Source: an uncultured bacterium (GTDB taxonomy: Bacteria > Bacillota > Clostridia > Lachnospirales > Lachnospiraceae). Taken from it: a stretch of 64,000 bases of DNA. Position 1 is the stretch's first letter, and every line of letters starts with the position of its first letter. This document shows positions 8,133 through 16,996 of this stretch, one piece after another. The position numbers were made by a program, and so were the translations under genes. A model generated the notes under the pieces. The model saw only the letters and a list, made by a program, of their open reading frames with translations. It was not told the origin of the DNA and did no database searches. The stretch covers positions 1 through 64,000 of the forward strand of contig CAMXIF010000011.1 of assembly GCA_947243845.1 (NCBI GenBank), in the 5' to 3' direction.

Positions 8133-8580
8133 CTCTCCTCCTTCTAAAATACACTCCATCAAAATTTCATAAACCTCATCCCTGCCAAGCTCACGAGGAT
8201 TGCAATCCGTAAATGCGCCAAGCTGATGCTCTATCTGGTGAGCCTGAAAATCCGTAATCCTACCGACTTTCAGAATACCATTCTGTGCCGGATGCCGTAA
8301 CCACCGCACCCATCGGCAGGTATTCCGCAGGAAATACACCTTCCGAAAACTCCATTTTCCAGATGTCCTTATCGGTCTTTGCCTGTGCCACTATGATATT
8401 GCAGCAGTCAATGACGCACCTACTACTACCAGGATAAAGTTCACGCCTTTTCTTTTGCAAGCGCCGCCATAAGCAAGCTTCACCGTCTTTCCATGCTGTT
8501 TAACTCTGTCCGAAGCGCTTTTTCCAAAGAGTTCTGCCCGAAGTATACCTTTGGGAATAGGTAAAGACAAACTCATTCAT
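8133..8580 (-). pseudogene. Decayed iron-containing alcohol dehydrogenase
   Basis: Fragments of one Fe-ADH lie in order but in different minus-strand frames. Near 8400-8576 there is FGKSASDRVKQHGKTVKLAYGG (N-terminus). At 8270-8420 there is VIDCCNIIVAQAKTDKDIWKM followed by LPMGAVVTASGTE (the NAD/central region). At 8133-8270 there is GRITDFQAHQIEHQLGAFTDCNP, the metal-site helix, and the C-terminus. The whole is about 450 bp where an intact gene needs about 1,160 bp, so there are large internal deletions as well as frameshifts. A similar remnant lies at 11455-12163. Confidence 0.7.
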
Positions 8581-8610
8581 TGCATTTTCCTTCTCTCATC
8601 TCCATCAGTA

Positions 8611-9606
8611 TCACTTACAGCTTGTGCCGCCAAATACATCCGACATTTCCATTGTGTCAAGCTGCCTATCCAAGACTTCGATTTCTTTTGCCGTCAGCTT
8701 GATATCTACTGCTCCTGCATTTTCTTTCAGACGATCCGATTTTCGGGTACCGGGAATCGGCACCAGATAAGGTTTTTTCCCGAGCATCCATGCAAGTGAG
8801 ATCTGCCCCGGCGTAGCCTGCTTTCCTTCCGCAACCGTCTCAATCAACTTCAGAAGTTTCTGATTCTGTTCCACTGCCTCCGGAGCAAACTGCGGCATCA
8901 TGCTCCGATAATCCGTCCCCAGATCAAACTTGGAATCCTTTCCATACTTTGCAGACAAGAATCCATTTGCCAAAGGGGAAAATGCCACATAACCAATATG
9001 CAATTCCTCCAGCACGGGAAAGAGTGCTTCATACCAGCGCGCCATCATAGAATAACGGTTCTGGATTGCTGTTACCGGACAGACCGCATGAGCGCGGCGT
9101 ATGGTTTCCTCGTCAGCCTCGGAGAGTCCCCAGTGTGTAATCTTTCCTTCCTGTATCAGCTCCCGCATGACTCCCGCCACTTCCTCAATTGGAACAAACG
9201 GATCAGCACGATGCTGATAGTATAGGTCAATATGATCTGTTCCAAGCCGGCTTAAAGAATTTTCTGCCGAAGCACGAATCACCTCCGGTCTGGAATCCGG
9301 CAGCAGCGGTTTATTTACCTGCTTGCTTTCCATATCAAAATAGATTCCGAATTTGGTGGCAATCACAACCTTGTCCCGATATGGTCTTAATGCCTCTCCT
9401 ACCAGTTCTTCATTATGATGGGGATTATCCGGCGTACCATAAACTTCCGCTGTATCAAAGAATGTGTATCCTATATCCACGGCCTCCGCCAACAATTCCC
9501 TCATTTCCTTTTTGTCAGCCGGCGCCCCGTAAGCGTGACTCATGCCCATACAGCCAAGCCCCACTGCAGATACCGTTAAATCTTTTCCCAATGTCCTGTA
9601 TTCCAT
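8611..9606 (-). CDS. Aldo/keto reductase (YhdN/AKR13-like)
   Basis: This 331-residue protein starts MEYRTLGKDLTVSAVGLGCMGMSHAYG. It carries the DTAEVYG catalytic segment (about 51-57), the Lys segment VVIATKFGIYF, and the His-equivalent LYYQHRADP. The end, LVPIPGTRKSDRLKENAGAVDI, is the NADP-binding part. It belongs to the long-chain AKR group of broad-range carbonyl reductases and is of normal length and intact. The ribosome site GGAGG lies 7 bp before the start. It is the second of three AKR genes in this redox-rich segment; only the third is broken. Confidence 0.87.
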   Translation of the reverse strand: MEYRTLGKDLTVSAVGLGCMGMSHAYGAPADKKEMRELLAEAVDIGYTFFDTAEVYGTPDNPHHNEELVGEALRPYRDKVVIATKFGIYFDMESKQVNKPLLPDSRPEVIRASAENSLSRLGTDHIDLYYQHRADPFVPIEEVAGVMRELIQEGKITHWGLSEADEETIRRAHAVCPVTAIQNRYSMMARWYEALFPVLEELHIGYVAFSPLANGFLSAKYGKDSKFDLGTDYRSMMPQFAPEAVEQNQKLLKLIETVAEGKQATPGQISLAWMLGKKPYLVPIPGTRKSDRLKENAGAVDIKLTAKEIEVLDRQLDTMEMSDVFGGTSCK

Positions 9607-9965
9607 TACTATCCTCCATACTCTCTGCTGTCGTGTTTTCCTTCTGCTGTGATAACTTTATTATAATAAATTATATTTTTTACAGAAGTTCCGAAAAGTT
9701 TTCAAGTTATTACCCAGAGGTATCTACATCCATTTCAAACAATCAGATTCGTAATCTTTGTGGCAGGATCAGCCATGCCCGAACCGCTTCCTCGGAGGCG
9801 CCGGACGCGAATCTCGTTCCCTCCAGTCCAAGTCGGCACTGCTATATGGCTCTATCGGTTCCACCTTAGGGTTATAGCAAAACCGATTGTTTTATCTTTC
9901 TTTGAGAACAGAAAAGCCGCAAGCCATCTACATTCGATCGGCTCGCAGCTTTTTAGAGTCTCTTG
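9607..9965. other. 359-bp gap with an unexplained GC-rich fragment
   Basis: Upstream of the AKR gene the first 100 bp is AT-rich with several possible -10 sites. At 9769-9888 the minus strand holds a short open stretch (YNPKVEPIEPYSSADLDW...PPRKRFGHG, then TGA). A second start overlaps its end (ATG at 9774-9776, reading MADPATKITNLIV). Base composition is richer in G+C than the surroundings. I do not recognise it; it may be a leftover of an inserted element. Confidence 0.35.
9912..9953 (-). terminator. Terminator after the frameshifted aldo/keto reductase
   Basis: An inverted repeat (aaaagccgcaagcc at 9912-9925, ggctcgcagctttt at 9940-9953) lies 12 bp after the pseudogene's stop. The minus-strand T-tract is short. 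Confidence 0.55.
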
Positions 9966-10834
9966 TTAGTCGTGAATTTTTCTATTTGTACACATTCTTA
10001 CAAACTCAGGATCAAAGTGCTTGACAGCCGTACCCTGGTATCCCCTGTCGAGGGTGCTGATCTTTGCCATTTCCCCATCTGTAAGAGCAAAATCCCATAT
10101 GTTGAAATTTTCTTTAATACGCTCCTTGTGAACGGACTTCGGAATGACAACTACTCCACGCTGAACATTCCATCGAAGAATAACCTGGCCTATGGTCTTA
10201 CCATGGTTCTCAGCAATACTCTTAAGCATTTCATCATTCCATGGGCTGTACCTGCCGCCTCCAATGGAGCCCATGCCTCAGGAACTACACCGTAGTCGTT
10301 CATGACTTCAAGGGACTGCTCCTGCGTAAAGTATGGATGTGTCTCAATCTGGTTGACCATTGGTTTAATATCAACAGTTTCACAGAAATTCGTAAGTACA
10401 AACGGATAGAAGTTGGATACCCCGATTGCCTTAATCTTACCTTCCTTGTAAGCATCCTCCATGGCACGCCAGGCGCTGAAATAATCCTTCATAGCCTGAT
10501 GAAGAAGATAAAGATCGATGTAATCCACACCAAGAGTTTTAATGGATGCGTCAATCGCCTTCTCGGCCATGTCATAATTCTGCATATCCTGGACCCACAT
10601 CTTGGAAGTAATGAAAAGTTCTTCGCGGGTGCAGATGCCCTCGGCAACAGCCTCACGTACAGCCTCGCCGACAGCGTCCTCATTAGTATAGGAAGCGGCT
10701 GTGTCGATAAGACGATAACCCGCTCGAATCGCATTCAAAACGGACTGCTTGCATTCCTCTTTGTCGCGTACCTGAAAAACACCAAATCCTTCCATGGGCA
10801 TTTTTATTCCGTTATGTAAAGTTTTAAATTCCAT
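9966..10834 (-). pseudogene. Aldo/keto reductase gene broken by one frameshift
   Basis: The first frame (from 10834) gives an AKR N-terminus, MEFKTLHNGIKMPMEGFGVFQV, with LIDTAASYTNEDAVG and YIDLYLLHQAM, up to PEAWAPLEAAG near 10245. The rest (GGRYSPWNDEMLKSIAENHGKTIGQVILRWNVQRGVVVIPKSVHKERIKENFNIWDF) is in another frame, ending at 9966. The two overlap at a GGCGGC run around 10250-10260, and one base appears to be missing. Together they make a full protein of about 285 residues. It could be a recent inactivation or a sequencing error; the rest of the sequence is well conserved. Confidence 0.8.
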
Positions 10835-10913
10835 CCTCTTTTCTCTCCTTTATTTTGATGATATTATATCAGTCCTTCACTAGTCCCTTTTATAGAAATT
10901 TTCACATCGATGG

Positions 10914-11441
10914 TCACTCACCAATAGTTCCGTAAACATTTTCTATTTCACCCATGAAGACAAAGTGTAAATCTCCGTTTTTATAGAGGGTATCCCGCAC
11001 AAAATCCGGTAGTTCGTCCTTACCCATTAGATGTGTGTAGATTTTCTTGCACACGAAAGTAAGTTTCGCTTCCTCAAATCCTACGGCATTGTCCAGTAGT
11101 TTTGGGGTAAGGTTCGTAAGATTAATCTTATCTGGTACATCCTTACCGGATTTTGATCCAAGGATGCCAAGATCCTTGCGATTCTCTTCAGGGAAAAAGC
11201 ATACAGTAAAGTAATCATCCTTAAGAAGAATGTCACTGGTCCGGCGGCTTTCGCGCAGAAAAACGGTAATAATCTGCTTGCCATGGTTCGCCGGTCCCCA
11301 GATTGTTCCCATGGTACCCCAGCCAATCGTCATAGTATTATACTCTTTAGGGCCGCCTGCAGTACAAAGCGCCCACTGCTCATTAAACATAGAGAATACG
11401 TCATACTTCATTTTTGCAAAGTTTTCCATTGTAATTTCCAT
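10914..11441 (-). CDS. Flavin reductase-like protein (FMN-binding split barrel)
   Basis: This protein of about 175 residues resembles flavin reductase/FlaRed-type proteins. Recognisable blocks are NTMTIGWGTMGTIWGP, ITVFLRESRRTSDILLKDDYFTVCFF, and VGFEEAKLTFVCKKIYTHLM. The family binds FMN and transfers hydride from NAD(P)H or acts as a flavin-dependent reductase. The start at 11441 is preferred because AAAGGAGG lies 7 bp before it; the upstream 13 codons overlap the end of a decayed alcohol dehydrogenase. The stop of that remnant lies inside its ribosome site, a sign that the two were once coupled. Confidence 0.8.
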   Translation of the reverse strand: MEITMENFAKMKYDVFSMFNEQWALCTAGGPKEYNTMTIGWGTMGTIWGPANHGKQIITVFLRESRRTSDILLKDDYFTVCFFPEENRKDLGILGSKSGKDVPDKINLTNLTPKLLDNAVGFEEAKLTFVCKKIYTHLMGKDELPDFVRDTLYKNGDLHFVFMGEIENVYGTIGE

Positions 11442-11454
11442 TGCTCTACCTCCT

Positions 11455-12163
11455 TTAATAGCATTCTCGAAAAATCTCAAGAATTTCTTTATGTGTCATT
11501 TGTTTATAACTTCCAGCTGAAAGAATACAGGAATCCGCTATCCTCCTCAAATCTGTATTCTCATTTGCTCCTAAATCACGAAGGTTAGTGGAAAGACCGA
11601 TTCCCCATACATTCGTAGCAAATCTCTTGAACTTGTCACAGCCATTGCTATATATATGGCGATAGTAAATCGGATGCAGAACAGCAAGTTGCTGCTCCAT
11701 CTGGTGACATTGCCAATCCGTCTGTTTCCCCAATTGCAGAATGCAATTTTCCGCCATTGCCGCATCCCATAGCAGGTTACTTCTGGCCATATAATCCTGT
11801 GGATTTATGATTGCCGCCCTTAAGTTTCGGATAACGCTCCGCATCAATGCCTCCGCAATATCATCAGAAACATTATCCTCATCGGGTTTACTGAAATAAA
11901 TCTCCATAATATGAGAAAGCGTATCAAAACCGTCTGACACCATCTGCTTTGTGGAAACATGACAGCTATATGCGGGATCGATTAGCTCAAATCTGGGATC
12001 ACACTTGATTTTCTCTCGCCACCCCTGCCCCTTCCAGAACTTTTTCATAAGTTGGATTTTCACCAATACCTGAAAATTCAATGATGTTCTTTTCCGCTTT
12101 TGTCAGACACTCCGTAATCTCATCATAAATTCCATTATTCCTGATAAATTGTTCATAACCATC
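11455..12163 (-). pseudogene. Decayed iron-containing alcohol dehydrogenase, second copy
   Basis: The N-terminal part (GIYDEITECLTKAEKNIIEFSGIGENPTYEKVLEGAGVARENQ) lies at about 12030-12160 in one frame. The next preserved part follows in another frame: DPRFELIDPAYSCHVSTKQMVSDGFDTLSHIMEIYFSKPDEDNVSDDIAEALMRSVI, and then DWQCHQMEQQLAVLHPIYYRHIY, which is the His-rich metal site. The GGGS cofactor region between them is missing. About 700 bp remain of roughly 1,160. The C-terminal open frame alone (208 codons) has no start suited to a functional enzyme. Confidence 0.75.
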
Positions 12164-12231
12164 CTTTTTCTGTCAATGCAACATTATTTATCAGCAAGTT
12201 TTTAGGCTTTCTCTAGTATAAAAGTTAATTT

Positions 12232-12279
12232 GCGAGTTCTGCTTCGCAGCCTCGGATAATCGCAGCACTTTCTTATACC
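12232..12279. repeat. Diverged copy of the dispersed palindromic repeat
   Basis: The stretch gcgagttctgcttcgcagcc followed by ctcggataa keeps the layout of the copies at 4681 and 15101 (hairpin core, then ctcggataa, then a ttt..atac tail). It is non-coding here, between the ADH remnant and the LysR terminator. Confidence 0.6.
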
Positions 12280-12285
12280 ATAAAA

Positions 12286-12318
12286 GAAACGAGGCTTCCC
12301 TGGAAGTCTCGTTTCGTT
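12286..12318 (-). terminator. Terminator after the lysR-type gene
   Basis: A 13-bp hairpin (gaaacgaggcttcc / ggaagtctcgtttc) is followed on the minus strand by TTTT. It lies about 65 bp after the LysR stop. Confidence 0.75.
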
Positions 12319-12381
12319 CATCAGTTTATACCTTTGGGTTATATCCAGCTATAGTGAAATAGTAACTCTTATACGAGTCTC

Positions 12382-13269
12382 TTACAGCACCTTCTGTATT
12401 GCTGACAGGAAACGCTTCACTGCCGCCGAAGGTTCAGAGGAATGCAGCAGACCATAAGGAATGGAATGATCCCACTCCACAGGTATCACCTTTAATAATG
12501 GATGGACATTATCCCATACTTGGACAGCCATCAGCACATCATTTCCGTTCTCACAACGGTTGAACACGTCCACGCTGTAAAAATCAAAATCCACAATATG
12601 TATCTGACTGTGATTCTGCCAAATATCATCTCGAAGTCTGTCCACATAATGGCTCCAGCCCCGATGCATCAGCAACAGATTTTCCTCATACAAATCCTGT
12701 ATCGTCAGCGTTTTCTTATCTGCAAGGCGATGATGAATAGACACCGCACAGCACAAAGGCTGCCTGAAAAGTTCAAATCCCGCGCACTGTCGCAGATTCA
12801 GCATTGTTTCATCAAAGATACCCGCCACCACATCAATATTTTGGCCGAGATTCTTCAGTATTTCCCTTGCGTTTTCCGGTGTATTTTCAAAGGGAACGAG
12901 TTTAAATTTAGTCTCCGGGCATAGCGTATGTATCTTTGGCCATAGCTCCACGAGAACCTGCGCCGGAGTCATGGGAGAAGTGCCAATCCGTATCATATCT
13001 GCGGTCTCCTGCATGGCATTTTTTGCCCGTATCACAGAATCCTTACAATATTGGATTATATATTTTGTATCTTTATACAAGGAATTTCCTGCCTTCGTCA
13101 AGGAAAGCCCTCTATGTGTTCTGTCAAAAAGCTGTACTCCCAAGTCCGCTTCTAACAGATTAATCTGCTTCAAGACCGCCGTTGGGGTAATAAATGCCTG
13201 CTCTGCCGCCTTGTTAAAGCTTCCGGCATCCGCCACACGGATAAATGTTTCCAGTTGGGGGTTGTACAT
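12382..13269 (-). CDS. LysR-family transcriptional regulator
   Basis: This 295-residue protein has the LysR winged helix at 1-60 (LETFIRVADAGSFNKAAEQAFITPTAVLKQINLLEADLGVQLFDRTHRGLSLTKAG). A periplasmic-binding-protein-like effector domain follows. The start at 13269 is preferred over 13305 because a promoter just upstream would place the transcript start within a few bases of 13305. It stands at the upstream end of the decaying redox cluster and reads in the same direction as those genes, so it may have controlled them; this is inference. The effector is unknown. Confidence 0.85.
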   Translation of the reverse strand: MYNPQLETFIRVADAGSFNKAAEQAFITPTAVLKQINLLEADLGVQLFDRTHRGLSLTKAGNSLYKDTKYIIQYCKDSVIRAKNAMQETADMIRIGTSPMTPAQVLVELWPKIHTLCPETKFKLVPFENTPENAREILKNLGQNIDVVAGIFDETMLNLRQCAGFELFRQPLCCAVSIHHRLADKKTLTIQDLYEENLLLMHRGWSHYVDRLRDDIWQNHSQIHIVDFDFYSVDVFNRCENGNDVLMAVQVWDNVHPLLKVIPVEWDHSIPYGLLHSSEPSAAVKRFLSAIQKVL

Positions 13270-13313
13270 AGTCTCTCTGCCTTTCTTACTGTCTTTTGTG
13301 GACATCTTAAGTT

Positions 13314-13343
13314 ATTATAGTATATGGCACTTTATGAGCGCAA
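13314..13343 (-). promoter_or_regulatory. Candidate promoter of the lysR-type gene
   Basis: The minus strand reads TTGCGC (13338-13343), 18 bp, TATAAT (13314-13319). Confidence 0.55.
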
Positions 13344-13437
13344 TATATTCGTATATAAATTAAATTCTGTAATTACACTCGTTTTAATCCGGCCTTCTGA
13401 CAATTCCTATGTCCGGAATATTGCCACAGCTTATGTG

Positions 13438-13466
13438 TTGCAAAGCATTTTACCTTTTACTATAAT
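13438..13466 (+). promoter_or_regulatory. Candidate promoter of the glycoside-hydrolase-like gene
   Basis: TTGCAA (13438-13443), a 17-bp spacer and TATAAT (13461-13466) lie about 90 bp upstream of the start at 13558. Confidence 0.6.
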
Positions 13467-13557
13467 TATTGTTATATGAATACGGCTCTTCACCGTACAG
13501 CTGCCTCCGTTTCCTTCTTATGGATAATGGAATAAACCATCACAGAAAGGGATACCC

Positions 13558-15060
13558 ATGACAGAACAATACAAAATTTTTGAGACTGAACTGACTGGCA
13601 CCGACAAGGGAAATCCCTATGCGGAGGTCTGGTTAAAAGCCGATTTTATAAATGACTCGGAGCTAATCAGCGTAAACGGCTTTTATTGTGGAAACGGCCA
13701 CTACAAAATCCGTTTCATGCCCACGAAACCAGGCACATGGACTGGCGTCACACATTCCAACGACTCTCAGTTGAATAACATAGCCTTAACATGTGAATGT
13801 GCACCGGCAGAGAAAGGAAACCACGGCAGGGTACTGCCCATGAGCGATGTACTCCCGCAGGATGTATCACAGGATACCTCTCTTGAAGAAAGCAAATTCC
13901 ATTTTGCCTATGAAGACGGCACACGTTTCCAACCCTTCGGAACCACATGCTATGCCTGGATCCATCAGCCCACTGAGATTCAGGAGCAGACATTGGAGAC
14001 TCTGCAAAAGTCTCCTTTTAACAAAGTAAGAATGTGTATCTTCCCCAAGTTTTACACTTACAATACTACCAATCCGCAGTATTATGCTTTTGCAGGAAGC
14101 GAGGAGGAAGGTTTTGATTTTACGCGTTTTAACCCCCTGTTCTGGGATAATCTGGAAAACCGCATTCGCCAGCTGGATGCACTGGGAATTGAAGCGGATA
14201 TCATTCTGCTGCACCCTTACGACCGCTGGGGTTTCTCCAAAATGAATCGGGACACCGATGTGTTTTATTTGAAATATGCGGTAGACCGTTTATGTCATTT
14301 CAAAAATATTTGGTGGTCGCTGGCAAATGAATACGATCTGCTGCCATGGAAGTCCGTGGAGGACTGGGAATTATATGCTCGCGTCATTCTGCGCAGGGAC
14401 TCCTACGGACATCTTCGTTCCATCCATAATTGTATGAAGCTGTATGATCACAGCAGACCCTGGATTACCCATGCCAGTATACAACGTGTAGATGTCTATA
14501 AAACGGCAGAGACAGTTACTGAGTGGAGACAGCAATATCAGAAACCCATTGTGGTGGACGAATGTTCCTACGAAGGAAATATTAACTTCGGGTGGGGCAA
14601 TATTACCGGCGAAGAATTGACAAGACGGTTTTGGGAGGGCTGCATCCGCGGCGGATATCTCACCCACGGCGAAGTCTATGTCCAATATGATCAGATCTGG
14701 TGGTCACATGGCGGAACTTTACACGGTACATGCCCGGAACGAATCGCCTTTTTAAAAAAAATTATGGCAGATACCCCGCCGGGTGCCGCTCCTCTGAAAC
14801 TCACGCCGGAGAATCATATGGCTAACTGGGATGTTCCCTGCCTGTGTAAAGAGGATGATCATTCTTATTATCTGTACTATTTCGGATTCTCTAAACCCGC
14901 CTTTCGCACTTATGAACTGACTGAAGGGTGTTGTTATGAGATTGAGCTGATTGATACGTGGGATATGACAATAAACAAACTGCCAGGAGTTTATTCCGGA
15001 AGTATTAAGATTGATATGCCGGAAAAGCAGTATATGGCTATCCGCATAACAAAAAGGTAA
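13558..15060 (+). CDS. Glycoside-hydrolase-like protein (DUF5060 / DUF4038-type barrel / DUF5605)
   Basis: This 500-residue protein has no signal peptide, so it is probably cytoplasmic. Residues 1-90 resemble the DUF5060 beta domain (NPYAEVWLKADFIN ... GHYKIRFMPTKPGTW). Residues about 105-410 look like a TIM barrel, with FQPFGTTCYAWIHQ at its start. Two candidate catalytic acids are in NIWWSLANEYD (Glu about 257) and PIVVDECSYEG (Glu about 333), as in clan GH-A enzymes. The C-terminal 80 residues resemble the DUF5605 sandwich. The substrate is unknown. The gene has its own promoter and a good ribosome site, and the repeat at 15082 follows it. Confidence 0.8.
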   Translation: MTEQYKIFETELTGTDKGNPYAEVWLKADFINDSELISVNGFYCGNGHYKIRFMPTKPGTWTGVTHSNDSQLNNIALTCECAPAEKGNHGRVLPMSDVLPQDVSQDTSLEESKFHFAYEDGTRFQPFGTTCYAWIHQPTEIQEQTLETLQKSPFNKVRMCIFPKFYTYNTTNPQYYAFAGSEEEGFDFTRFNPLFWDNLENRIRQLDALGIEADIILLHPYDRWGFSKMNRDTDVFYLKYAVDRLCHFKNIWWSLANEYDLLPWKSVEDWELYARVILRRDSYGHLRSIHNCMKLYDHSRPWITHASIQRVDVYKTAETVTEWRQQYQKPIVVDECSYEGNINFGWGNITGEELTRRFWEGCIRGGYLTHGEVYVQYDQIWWSHGGTLHGTCPERIAFLKKIMADTPPGAAPLKLTPENHMANWDVPCLCKEDDHSYYLYYFGFSKPAFRTYELTEGCCYEIELIDTWDMTINKLPGVYSGSIKIDMPEKQYMAIRITKR

Positions 15061-15081
15061 CTTTCTTCGGAGATATTAACA

Positions 15082-15147
15082 AATCGAGCAAAGCTCGATT
15101 GCGAGATCCGCTTCGCGGACTCGGATAAGTGAAAGATTTTTCGATAC
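15082..15147. repeat. Dispersed palindromic repeat with a second adjoining hairpin
   Basis: Positions 15082-15100 (aatcgagcaaagctcgatt) form one perfect hairpin. Positions 15101-15147 are the closest relative of the 4681 copy: gcgagatccgcttcgcggac, then ctcggataag and a tail ending in cgatac. A further partial ggcggactcggg follows near 15160. The element fills the gap between two plus-strand genes. Confidence 0.75.
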
Positions 15148-15197
15148 GAAAACTACTTGGCGGACTCGGGTAGAACACAGAAAGGAAATATAAGAGC

Positions 15198-16859
15198 ATG
15201 AAAACACAGGCAGAATTACGGACACAATTAAAACAGATCGACCATAAAGGATATAAAGCCTATAAGGTTCTGGAAGGAGAATATGATTTTGGAGTCTATC
15301 GTCTCTGTATCGACCACGTGCAGGGCGACCCTTTTGCTACTCCTTCCCGGGTGCGAATCGTCTATAGAAACCAGGGAAATATACCCGAACAATATTTTGG
15401 GACAAAACACCGCAGAATTGCGGTAGAGGATTATCTGCTCCGCTGTCTGCACCGGGCTCTTAGAAGCGGGGATGGCAGGGCCGCGAAAGGTTCCGGTAAG
15501 AGCGGTCTTGTGACAGCCTGCCGGGTAGGACAGGAAATTCTGGAGACCACCGCCATGCATATCAGCAAAGAGGCGATTGAAGCCCGTATTGAAGTGGGAT
15601 TCCCGGCTTTCGGGCGCACTATCGCCGCGGAGGAACTTTCTCAGATTCTTTTCCGTCAGCTTCCCGATCTGGCGCAAAAATGCTTCCGTATGGAGCCCCG
15701 CATGAAACAGGATCTGGATAAAGTAACCGCCCTTGCTGACGACCAGCAGTTTATCCGGGAAGCCCTCTCTGCGCACAATCTTGCAGCTTTTGTAGCAGAC
15801 GGCTCCATTCTGCCCAGAGAAAGCGGCGTGTCACAAAGGCCCTTGAAGGAGGCTGTTGTGTTCAAAAGCCCCGACTCTCTGGCAATCACCTTAAACCTGC
15901 CCCACAAAGGTGAGGTGCGCGGTATGGGAATCCGCCGGGGAATCACGGTAATTGCAGGCGGCGGTTTCCACGGAAAATCCACTCTGTTAAAGGCACTGGA
16001 ACGGGGCGTATACAACCATATCGCAGGAGATGGCAGAGAGCTTGTCATTACTGACGAGACCGCCTTCAAACTGCGGGCCGAAGAAAACCGCTGTATCCAC
16101 GACACGGACATTTCCATGTTCATTAATAATCTGCCAATGAGATCGGACACCACTCGTTTCCACACGGAAAACGCCAGCGGAAGTACCTCTCAGGCCGCCA
16201 ATACCGTAGAAGCGCTGGCAGCGGGCAGCACGGTGCTTTTGATTGATGAGGACACCTCCGCCACCAACTTCATGGTGCGCGACACCCGCATGGCCAAACT
16301 GGTCTCCGATGAAAAAGAACCCATTACGCCTTTTATCCGAAAGATCAGAAGTCTCTATCAGGATCTGGGCATTTCCACTATACTGGTTGCGGGAAGTTCC
16401 GGCGACTACCTTTCCGTGGCTGACACGGTATTACAAATGGATTGTTATGAGACAAAAGATGTGACTGCACGGGCAAAAGAACTGGCCGCAGAGTTAATCG
16501 AAGAAAAGGTGCAGAAAAGCGACTGGGTGAAAAAGACTGTCCGTAAAAAACAAATTGAAAAAGCAAGGACACACGGCTGGGATACGATCAGCCTCGACAA
16601 AAACGAAATTGACCTGCGTTATCTGGAACAAATCGTAGGGGAAAGCCAGACCGCGGCCCTCGCCTATATCATGCAATATGCTCTGGATCGGATGGCAGAC
16701 GGGAAAAAGGCCATTCCCCAATTGGCAAAAGAAGCTTCCGATAAACTGGAAAAAGAGGGTATTCTTGCCCTGACACCCAGAAACTACGGAACCGGCCCCG
16801 CCGCCTATGTGAGAAGGCAGGAGATTCTGGCGTGTCTGGCGAGGTATCGGATGCTGTGA
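15198..16859 (+). CDS. ABC-class ATPase domain protein (COG3044 family)
   Basis: This 553-residue protein matches the family annotated as predicted ATPase of the ABC class. Walker A is at about 254 (GGGFHGKSTLLKALE), Walker B at about 346 (TVLLIDEDTSATNFMVRD), and a late switch-like region reads STILVAGSSGDYLSVADTVLQMD. No transmembrane segments are evident, so it is not a transporter component. The N-terminal 180 residues form the family-specific domain (ending in an LxxHN region before the ATPase). Its cellular role is not established. It is a single gene following the palindromic repeat, with an AGAAAGGAAATA ribosome site. Confidence 0.85.
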   Translation: MKTQAELRTQLKQIDHKGYKAYKVLEGEYDFGVYRLCIDHVQGDPFATPSRVRIVYRNQGNIPEQYFGTKHRRIAVEDYLLRCLHRALRSGDGRAAKGSGKSGLVTACRVGQEILETTAMHISKEAIEARIEVGFPAFGRTIAAEELSQILFRQLPDLAQKCFRMEPRMKQDLDKVTALADDQQFIREALSAHNLAAFVADGSILPRESGVSQRPLKEAVVFKSPDSLAITLNLPHKGEVRGMGIRRGITVIAGGGFHGKSTLLKALERGVYNHIAGDGRELVITDETAFKLRAEENRCIHDTDISMFINNLPMRSDTTRFHTENASGSTSQAANTVEALAAGSTVLLIDEDTSATNFMVRDTRMAKLVSDEKEPITPFIRKIRSLYQDLGISTILVAGSSGDYLSVADTVLQMDCYETKDVTARAKELAAELIEEKVQKSDWVKKTVRKKQIEKARTHGWDTISLDKNEIDLRYLEQIVGESQTAALAYIMQYALDRMADGKKAIPQLAKEASDKLEKEGILALTPRNYGTGPAAYVRRQEILACLARYRML

Positions 16860-16996
16860 CGATCACCTTAAGAGTGTTATTACTGGTAAAACGTACCAAT
16901 GGTAAAAAAATATTTCAACTTCTTTTACTATCAGTATGTTCACTTGCCCTGAACCACTTGGTATAATCTATCCATAGAAAGAGAGGTGGATAGGTT

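Noticed and set aside
7266-8339. Longer version of the first aldo/keto reductase starting at 8339
   Set aside because: The extra 71 codons are the end of a decayed alcohol dehydrogenase in frame by chance; the true start has a ribosome site at 8126.
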